DNA from: Aliidiomarina sanyensis
Lineage (GTDB): Bacteria; Pseudomonadota; Gammaproteobacteria; Enterobacterales; Alteromonadaceae
Assembly (NCBI RefSeq): GCF_003987175.1
Contig: NZ_PIPM01000006.1
Span: forward strand, 1-64,000
Length of the DNA stretch: 64,000 nt
Direction of reading: 5' to 3'
The stretch's first letter is position 1; every line of letters begins with the position of its first letter. A program made the position numbers and the translations under genes. This document shows, piece after piece, positions 57,780-64,000 of this stretch. Under the pieces are notes generated by a model. That model saw nothing but the letters and a program-made list of their open reading frames with translations. It ran no database searches and was not told the origin of the DNA.

Positions 57780-59357
57780 TCTAATCCCTCCTCGCAAAAG
57801 CCTGCTCCGCGCTTATTGCGCTCTGGCTTGATCGTCAGCGTGATGACGTTCTTATCCCGAATCCTCGGGTTGGTGCGCGACGTTGCGATTGCGGCCCTGA
57901 TGGGTGCCGGCGCGGCCGCAGACGTCTTTCTTTTCGCCAATAAGATTCCTAACTTTCTTCGCCGTCTCTTTGCTGAAGGGGCTTTTGCGCAAGCCTTTGT
58001 TCCAGTTCTAACCGAATACCATCGTGGAAAATCGTTGGATGAGACGCGTCTTTTGATGGCACGCGTCGCCGGAACCCTTGGAACCTTGGTCGGTATTGTC
58101 ACCTTGGTCGCCATGGTGCTCTCGCCGGTTGTGGCGGCGCTATTCGGTATGGGCTGGTTTATGGACTGGCTGCGTGGTGGGGACCAAGCAGACAAGTTTG
58201 AAATGGCTAGTTTGCTATTACGAATTACCTTTCCATACCTCTTTTTTATTACCTTAACAGCCCTCTCGGGTGCTGCGCTGAATGTTCTTGGCAGATTTGG
58301 TGTTGCTGCGTTTACGCCAGTTTTGCTGAATGTCTCGGTGATTGTTGCCGCGTTGTGGCTTGCACCCATGTTAGAGCGCCCGGAAATCGGTCTCGCGATC
58401 GGTGTGTTTGTGGGTGGGGTTGTGCAGTTCCTATTTCAGTTACCCTTCCTGAAGCAAGCAGGGCTCTTGGTCATGCCGAAGTGGGGTTGGCGCGATCCGG
58501 GTGTGGTGAAGATCCGCACCCTGATGATTCCGGCCTTATTTGGGGTTTCGGTTAGTCAAATCAACCTACTCCTCGACACGGTGATTGCGAGTTTTCTGGT
58601 GACCGGTTCGATCAGTTGGTTGTATTACGCCGATCGTTTGCTTGAGTTCCCACTCGGGCTCTTTGGTATTGCGATTGCGACGGTTGTGTTGCCGGCACTT
58701 TCTGCGCGCCATGTCGATCAATCATTGGATAAATTCCGCAGTACCCTCGATTGGGGCGTGCGCATGGTAGTCATGCTCGGTTTGCCTGCTATGGCGGGGC
58801 TTTTTGTTCTGGCAGAGCCGATGCTGTTGGTCTTGTTCGAGCGAGGGGTATTTAGCCCAGAAGATGCGTATCTTTCTTCATTTGCCCTGATGGCATACGC
58901 CACCGGCTTGCTCAGTTTTATGTTGGTGAAAGTATTGGCCACCGGCTTTTTTTCGCGTCAAGACACGAAGCGCCCTGTGAAATATGGCATTATTGCCATG
59001 GCCTCCAATATGGTTCTCAATATCGTTCTCGCCATTCCCTTTGGTTACGTGGGTCTTGCCCTTGCAACTGCGTTATCGGGCACCCTCAATGCCTTACTCC
59101 TCGGAACCGTATTGTATCGCGAGAAAGTCCTTATATTGGCACCGGCTACGCGCCGTTTTCTGCTGAAAGTTACTTTAGCAACGGCGGTTATGATCGGTTT
59201 ATTAGTGGAACTTTCACCGGATCGATTGGCATGGGTTGATGCTGACTTCTGGCAGCGGGTGATCTGGCTAACCGGTTTGATCGCTGCGGGTGCTGCGACC
59301 TTTGTTATAAGTTGGCTCGTTTTCGGTGGCCGGCCGCGTGAATTACGGACTGTTTAA
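57726..59357 (+). CDS. murJ: Lipid II flippase MurJ
   Basis: A 543-residue MOP-superfamily flippase that moves lipid II across the inner membrane for peptidoglycan synthesis. About 14 transmembrane helices are seen. The conserved segments are LLRSGLIVSVMTFLSRILGLVRDVAIAALMGAGAAADVFLFANKIPNFLRRLFAEGAFAQAFVPVL and YYADRLLEFPLGLFGIAIATVVLPALS. A 30-residue Ser/Thr/Pro-rich N-terminal lead precedes the first helix, so the protein is longer than E. coli MurJ (511). The start is GTG at 57726. It is usually next to rpsT; here the insertion separates them. Confidence 0.96.
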   Translation: MTDANPGVDSKSTATTPSSNPSSQKPAPRLLRSGLIVSVMTFLSRILGLVRDVAIAALMGAGAAADVFLFANKIPNFLRRLFAEGAFAQAFVPVLTEYHRGKSLDETRLLMARVAGTLGTLVGIVTLVAMVLSPVVAALFGMGWFMDWLRGGDQADKFEMASLLLRITFPYLFFITLTALSGAALNVLGRFGVAAFTPVLLNVSVIVAALWLAPMLERPEIGLAIGVFVGGVVQFLFQLPFLKQAGLLVMPKWGWRDPGVVKIRTLMIPALFGVSVSQINLLLDTVIASFLVTGSISWLYYADRLLEFPLGLFGIAIATVVLPALSARHVDQSLDKFRSTLDWGVRMVVMLGLPAMAGLFVLAEPMLLVLFERGVFSPEDAYLSSFALMAYATGLLSFMLVKVLATGFFSRQDTKRPVKYGIIAMASNMVLNIVLAIPFGYVGLALATALSGTLNALLLGTVLYREKVLILAPATRRFLLKVTLATAVMIGLLVELSPDRLAWVDADFWQRVIWLTGLIAAGAATFVISWLVFGGRPRELRTV

Positions 59358-59453
59358 TTAAACCTCGCACGGGTCGTAAAGCAACCGACGAACATCAAAA
59401 TAACGTGGCCAATTCATCGGTGGTCCACGGGTGCATGGGGAAGTGGATTAAGA

Positions 59454-59459
59454 TATAAT
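59454..59459 (+). promoter_or_regulatory. Probable -10 box of the ribF operon
   Basis: A perfect TATAAT lies only nine bases before the ribF ATG, with no clear -35 (GTGCAT at 17 bases). Transcription would start at or just before the start codon. Confidence 0.5.
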
Positions 59460-59468
59460 CGCGCGCCT

Positions 59469-60479
59469 ATGGAATTGATTCGTGGTTTACATAACATTCG
59501 GCCTGAGCATCGGGGCTGCGTCCTGACGATTGGCAACTTTGATGGCGTGCATCTTGGGCACCAAGCGGTGCTCGAGCAAGTGCACGCGCAGGCGCTTGCG
59601 CGCAAGGTCCCTTCGGTCGCGATGATCTTTGAGCCGCAACCTCTGGAGCTATTTGCACCGGACCGGGCCCCTGCGCGCTTGTATCGTTGGCAGGATAAGT
59701 ACAAGCACATTGCTGAGTGTGGCGTCGATCGATTGCTCCTCACACAGTTTAATGCGCGCTTTGCGAATTTAACCGCCGAAGCCTTTATTGAAGATGTCCT
59801 CGTGGGTAAGCTTGGGGTCTCGTTGTTGGTTGTTGGCGATGACTTTCGTTTTGGCAAGGCTCGAACGGGCGATTTCAACTTGCTAAAACAAGCCGCGAAG
59901 CACTTTGGTTTTGAGGTCATTGACACCCAAAGTTATCGCACTGAATCCATTCGGGTCTCGAGCACCGCAATTCGCAGTGCATTGACGACGGCTGATTTTG
60001 AAACCGCTGCGCGTATGTTAGGGCGTCCGTATGCAATCAGTGGTCGCGTGCGTCATGGAGCGAAAAAAGGGCGTACGATCGGGTTTCCGACCGCTAATGT
60101 TGCGCTTCATCGGTTGCATAACCCGTTACGGGGCGTCTACGCCGTCGGGCTTGAGACAGCGCACCACGTCTATGCCGGCGTTGCGAACATTGGCCGGAAG
60201 CCGACGGTTGCAGGCACCGAAGAATTGCTGGAAGTTCACTTATTTGATTTCCCCGGTCCCCGAGACTCAGCAGAACTCTATGGTGAGCAAGTTTTAGTAA
60301 CCCCTCTGGCATGGTTGCGAGCCGAAAAGAAGTTTGCCAGCTTCGATGCGCTTCATGCGCAAATTATAGAGGACGCAGCGCTTGCGAGGGCGTTGCTAAT
60401 ACCGGATGATTCGGATGAGTCATCGAAGACAGAATCCGCTAGCGGGGCGCCCTATCAAACGGTATCGACCTCGAAGTAG
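59469..60479 (+). CDS. ribF: Bifunctional riboflavin kinase/FAD synthetase
   Basis: A 336-residue enzyme that makes FMN and then FAD. The N-terminal nucleotidyltransferase domain has TIGNFDGVHLGHQ and VVGDDFRFGKARTGD with VSSTAIR. The C-terminal riboflavin kinase domain has GRVRHGAKKGRTIGFPTANV and GVYAVGLE. The N-terminus MELIRGLHNI matches the E. coli start. No ribosome-binding site is visible before the ATG, and the TATAAT box is very close. First gene of ribF-ileS-lspA-fkpB. Confidence 0.97.
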   Translation: MELIRGLHNIRPEHRGCVLTIGNFDGVHLGHQAVLEQVHAQALARKVPSVAMIFEPQPLELFAPDRAPARLYRWQDKYKHIAECGVDRLLLTQFNARFANLTAEAFIEDVLVGKLGVSLLVVGDDFRFGKARTGDFNLLKQAAKHFGFEVIDTQSYRTESIRVSSTAIRSALTTADFETAARMLGRPYAISGRVRHGAKKGRTIGFPTANVALHRLHNPLRGVYAVGLETAHHVYAGVANIGRKPTVAGTEELLEVHLFDFPGPRDSAELYGEQVLVTPLAWLRAEKKFASFDALHAQIIEDAALARALLIPDDSDESSKTESASGAPYQTVSTSK

Positions 60480-60562
60480 ACTGAACAAAACGCGTATGTT
60501 GCATCACACTTTAATGAACTGAGTTACGTAAGTAGCCTCCAAACAAGAACGGACCGAACTGC

Positions 60563-63397
60563 ATGAGCGATTACAAACCTACGTTGAACCTCCCGGATAC
60601 GGCGTTTCCGATGCGCGGCAACTTAGCCCAGCGCGAGCCTGAAATGCTGGCACAATGGTATCAAGACGATTTGTATGGCCAGATTCGCAAGGCGCGGGCG
60701 GGACGAGAGAAGTTCATTTTGCACGATGGCCCTCCCTACGCGAATGGCAATATTCACATTGGCCATGCAGTGAACAAAATCATCAAGGATATGGTGGTGA
60801 AGTCAAAAACCCTTAGTGGGTTTGACGCACCTTATGTTCCGGGCTGGGACTGTCATGGCCTGCCGATCGAACTAATGGTTGAAAAGAAATACGGCAAGCC
60901 GGGCAAGAAGCTGACCGATGCCGAGTTTCGGCAAAAGTGTCGTGAGTATGCGCAAAGCCAAGTTGAAGCCCAGATGGTCGACTTCAAACGCTTGGGCGTG
61001 CTAGGTGATTGGGACAACCCATATCTGACCATGAATTTCGCCCAAGAAGCGAATATCATTCGTGCGCTCGGAAAAATCATTGAAAATGGTCACTTGCAAC
61101 AGGGCTTCAAACCGGTGCATTGGTGTACCGACTGTGGCTCTGCATTGGCAGAAGCGGAAGTAGAGTATAAAGACAAGGCATCACCTGCCATTGATGTGCG
61201 CTTCCCGATTGTCGATGCGAACGCAACCATTGCTAAATTTGCACACCCAGAAGGACATCCGGGTGAGGGGCCGATTAGTCTGCTGATCTGGACTACAACC
61301 CCGTGGACCATTCCTGCGAATATGGCGGTGACGGTAGAGCCGAGCCTTGAATATGCGTTAGTTCAAGTTGAAGGCGAGCAGCCGGAGCGTCTCATTTTGG
61401 CCAGTGATCTCGTGGTCAGCGCGATGGAACGGTATGGCATCAGCAAATATCACAAGCTTGGTTTCTGTAAAGGAGCGGATCTTGAGCTGGTGCAGCTGCG
61501 TCATCCGCTGCAAGCCCGCAATGTCCCGGTTATTTTGGGTGAACACGTCACAACTGAATCAGGAACAGGCTGTGTTCACACGGCCCCTGGGCACGGGGTC
61601 GATGACTTTTTAGTCGGTCAACGCTACGGCCTGGAGGTTTATAACCCAGTGAATGACCATGGGGTCTACAAAGAAGACACCCCACAGTTCGCTGGACAAC
61701 ACGTCTTTAAAGCAAATCCGAACATTGTTGATGCGCTGAATGAAGCAGGCATGCTCATCCATCATGAAAGCTATGAGCACAGCTATCCTCACTGCTGGCG
61801 CCACAAGACACCGATCATTTTCCGTGCAACTCCTCAGTGGTTCGTCAGCATGGACAAGCAAGGCCTACGCCAAAAAGCACTGAGTGAAATTAAAGGAGTC
61901 CGTTGGGTTCCTGAATGGGGTGAAAACCGAATTGCGGGTATGGTCGATGGTCGTCCAGATTGGTGTATCTCCCGTCAGCGCACTTGGGGTGTTCCACTCA
62001 CTTTATTTGTGAATACCGAAACGGCTGAGCCGCATCCGCGCTCGTTGGAACTTCTCGAAGCAGTTGCTCAACGGGTCGAAGCGGAGGGAATTCAAGCCTG
62101 GTTTGATTTGGATGCCGCGGATCTGCTCGGTGACGACGCGAAACAGTATCGCAAGCTGACCGATACACTTGATGTTTGGTTCGATTCGGGGGTAACGCAC
62201 TACTGTGTCTTAAAACAAGAAAGTGCCTTGCAATGGCCAGCGGATTTGTATCTTGAAGGGTCAGATCAGCACCGAGGGTGGTTCCAGTCGTCGCTCTTAA
62301 CGGGTGTTGCAACCCAGGGTACGGCCCCATACAAGCAAGTGTTAACTCATGGTTTCACGGTGGATCAACACGGTCGCAAAATGTCCAAGTCGTTGGGTAA
62401 TGTTGTATCTCCCCAAGACGTGATGAATAAATTGGGTGGCGATATTCTTCGTTTGTGGGTTGCGAGTAACGATTACACGGCCGAAATGACCGTCTCTGAT
62501 GAGATTCTAAAGCGTTCAGCCGACGCATATCGACGCATTCGTAACACAGCACGTTTCTTGTTGGCGAACTTGAACGGGTTTGATCCGGCACAGCACGAAG
62601 TAAGCACCGCCGATATGGTTGAACTGGATCGTTGGATCGTGGGTCGCGCACAAGCGTTACAGAACGAAATTCAGACGGCGTTTGATAATTATCAATTCCT
62701 GACGGTCGTGCAAAAACTAATGCACTTCTGTTCAATTGAGCTCGGTAGTTTTTACCTAGATATCATTAAAGACCGTCAGTACACCGCGAAGAAAGACAGT
62801 ATTGCCCAGCGCTCATGTCAGACTGCGCTGTGGCATATTACGGAAGCCTTAGTTCGTTGGATTGCGCCGATTTGTAGCTTCACGGCGCAAGAAGTATGGC
62901 AAGCATTACCTGCGCCACGCACCGGCGAACGCGCTCAGTATGTCTTTACGGCGGAGTGGTACACCGATTGGCCTGCCGATTTGACCACGGGTAAAATTTC
63001 CAATGCGCAGTGGCAGCAAATTCTGGAAGTGCGCGATGCAGTCAATGGTGCCCTTGAGCAAGCCCGTCGCGATGATGTGATTGGCGGTGCGTTGCAAGCG
63101 GAAGTAACTTTGTATTGCAACGATGCGATAGCGACAACTTTGTCATTGCTCGGCGATGAGTTGCGTTTCGTGTTGCTCACGTCAGCGGCGACAGTCAAAC
63201 CATTGGTTGAAGCGGTGGATGCACATGCAACGGAATTGGCTGGCCTCAAAGTTCACGTGGCGCGAACCGAGCACCAGAAATGTGCCCGTTGCTGGCACCA
63301 TCGTGACGATGTTGGAACCCATGCGGATCACCCGGAGTTGTGTGGTCGCTGTGTGACCAACGTTGATGGTCGCGGCGAAACCCGCGCGTTTGCTTAA
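60563..63397 (+). CDS. ileS: Isoleucyl-tRNA synthetase
   Basis: A 944-residue class I synthetase. The HIGH motif is in [16 protein letters not shown] and the KMSKS motif in [10 protein letters not shown]. The editing domain contains [17 protein letters not shown], and the C-terminal zinc site has [10 protein letters not shown] ... CGRCVTN. Length matches E. coli IleS (938). Confidence 0.99.
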   Translation: MSDYKPTLNLPDTAFPMRGNLAQREPEMLAQWYQDDLYGQIRKARAGREKFILHDGPPYANGNIHIGHAVNKIIKDMVVKSKTLSGFDAPYVPGWDCHGLPIELMVEKKYGKPGKKLTDAEFRQKCREYAQSQVEAQMVDFKRLGVLGDWDNPYLTMNFAQEANIIRALGKIIENGHLQQGFKPVHWCTDCGSALAEAEVEYKDKASPAIDVRFPIVDANATIAKFAHPEGHPGEGPISLLIWTTTPWTIPANMAVTVEPSLEYALVQVEGEQPERLILASDLVVSAMERYGISKYHKLGFCKGADLELVQLRHPLQARNVPVILGEHVTTESGTGCVHTAPGHGVDDFLVGQRYGLEVYNPVNDHGVYKEDTPQFAGQHVFKANPNIVDALNEAGMLIHHESYEHSYPHCWRHKTPIIFRATPQWFVSMDKQGLRQKALSEIKGVRWVPEWGENRIAGMVDGRPDWCISRQRTWGVPLTLFVNTETAEPHPRSLELLEAVAQRVEAEGIQAWFDLDAADLLGDDAKQYRKLTDTLDVWFDSGVTHYCVLKQESALQWPADLYLEGSDQHRGWFQSSLLTGVATQGTAPYKQVLTHGFTVDQHGRKMSKSLGNVVSPQDVMNKLGGDILRLWVASNDYTAEMTVSDEILKRSADAYRRIRNTARFLLANLNGFDPAQHEVSTADMVELDRWIVGRAQALQNEIQTAFDNYQFLTVVQKLMHFCSIELGSFYLDIIKDRQYTAKKDSIAQRSCQTALWHITEALVRWIAPICSFTAQEVWQALPAPRTGERAQYVFTAEWYTDWPADLTTGKISNAQWQQILEVRDAVNGALEQARRDDVIGGALQAEVTLYCNDAIATTLSLLGDELRFVLLTSAATVKPLVEAVDAHATELAGLKVHVARTEHQKCARCWHHRDDVGTHADHPELCGRCVTNVDGRGETRAFA

Positions 63398-63415
63398 TAG
63401 AGCCGGGAGCATTCG

Positions 63416-63949
63416 ATGGCGACAGTAAAGCCAACGCGTTGGCAGGAAAGTGGACTCACCTTGTGGTGGGTCATGCTTGTGGTGTTGGTCTTAGACCAAT
63501 TGACCAAAGTGTGGGTGGTGCAAGCGCTGCCGTTATTTGGCCGGGTCGATGTCCTGCCATTCTTTGATCTCGTCCATGTGCGCAATTATGGGGCTGCATT
63601 TAGTTTTTTGAGCGATCAAGGCGGTTGGCAGCGTTGGTTTTTCACCTTGATTGCCCTGGTCATCGTTGCGGTTCTGCTGATTTTCTTGCGACGTCAAGGG
63701 CGTCAACTCAAGGTACTGAATTGGTCCTTCGCACTGCTGGTGGGCGGTGCCTTGGGGAATGTTGTCGATCGCGTGCGCTTGGGTTATGTCGTCGATTTTC
63801 TTGATTTTTATGTCGGGAGCTATCACTGGCCCGCCTTTAATGTAGCGGATAGCGCGATTGTGATTGGCGCGGGCTTGATGATTTACGATAGCTTCTTTGG
63901 CTCCGGCGCAAAGTCCGATGTGAACCAAAAAAGCAAACCTAAGTCCTAG
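63416..63949 (+). CDS. lspA: Lipoprotein signal peptidase
   Basis: A 177-residue aspartyl protease with four transmembrane helices that cleaves prolipoproteins. The catalytic aspartates are in GALGNVVDRVRLGYVVDF and FNVADSAIVIGAG. The conserved DQLTKVWV and RNYGAAFSFL boxes are present. It follows ileS after 18 bp, its usual place. Confidence 0.98.
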   Translation: MATVKPTRWQESGLTLWWVMLVVLVLDQLTKVWVVQALPLFGRVDVLPFFDLVHVRNYGAAFSFLSDQGGWQRWFFTLIALVIVAVLLIFLRRQGRQLKVLNWSFALLVGGALGNVVDRVRLGYVVDFLDFYVGSYHWPAFNVADSAIVIGAGLMIYDSFFGSGAKSDVNQKSKPKS

Positions 63950-63968
63950 TGGTAAGGAAGTAAGCAGT

Positions 63969-64000
63969 ATGAGCGAAGAGTCAGTGATTGGTCCGGGCAG
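63969..64000 (+). CDS. fkpB: FKBP-type peptidyl-prolyl isomerase, 5' end only
   Basis: Only the first ten codons are inside the window (MSEESVIGPG). The place after lspA, the IGPG sequence and AAGGAAG upstream fit fkpB (slpA), a proline isomerase. The gene continues beyond base 64000. Confidence 0.75.
   Translation, partial: MSEESVIGPG

Overview
The window is a stretch of chromosome from a gammaproteobacterium, most likely a marine or saline member of the Alteromonadales/Oceanospirillales type. The evidence is the gene order ndk-rlmN-rodZ-ispG-hisS-yfgM-bamB-der, rpsT-(insert)-murJ-ribF-ileS-lspA-fkpB, guaBA, a CrbS/CrbR acetate module and a DUF3545 protein. No rRNA, tRNA, CRISPR array or prophage was recognised. 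The species cannot be named from the sequence alone.

Layout. 1-1756: the 3' end of a group II intron abuts the stop codon of a small DUF3545 gene, followed by ung (minus) and a long array of palindromic repeats. 1757-14494: trmJ, a solitary iscS, msrA, ndk, rlmN, rodZ, ispG, hisS, yfgM, bamB and der, then hslO/hslR on the minus strand. 14566-26042: a complete type II secretion operon gspC to gspN, followed by an mscS-type channel. 27022-39888: xseA, guaB-guaA, a small membrane protein, an NhaC-family antiporter, tadA, mltF and purL. 39969-43523: minus-strand alkaline phosphatase, smrA and a DcaP-like porin. 43599-54475: an acetate/carboxylate module of acs, crbR, crbS, a two-subunit sodium/solute symporter, a CBS/DUF294 protein and a DEDDh exonuclease. 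54603-64000: an orphan acyl carrier protein, a lipoprotein of rhombotarget type, rpsT, a secreted protein of unknown function, murJ, ribF, ileS, lspA and the start of fkpB.

The clearest mobile-DNA signal is a family of short palindromes, GTAG + CCAACGC-N3-GCGTTGG. The GTRG-plus-palindrome form is that of REP elements mobilised by RAYT transposases. About twenty copies lie at six intergenic loci. They form arrays whose period (61, 39, 57 or 98 bp) and spacer sequence are uniform within a locus but differ between loci. At three genes (xseA, the NhaC-type antiporter and the orphan ACP) the stop codon is the TAG of the repeat itself.

Other points of interest: the isc operon is reduced to iscS with a shortened C-terminus. 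A GACTAwGGTCyAAT motif is shared by acs and the symporter operon and is a candidate CrbR site. A GlyGly-CTERM-like tail lies one base out of frame behind the lipoprotein. A 124-bp copy of the murJ promoter and start region flanks an inserted gene for a cysteine-rich secreted protein.
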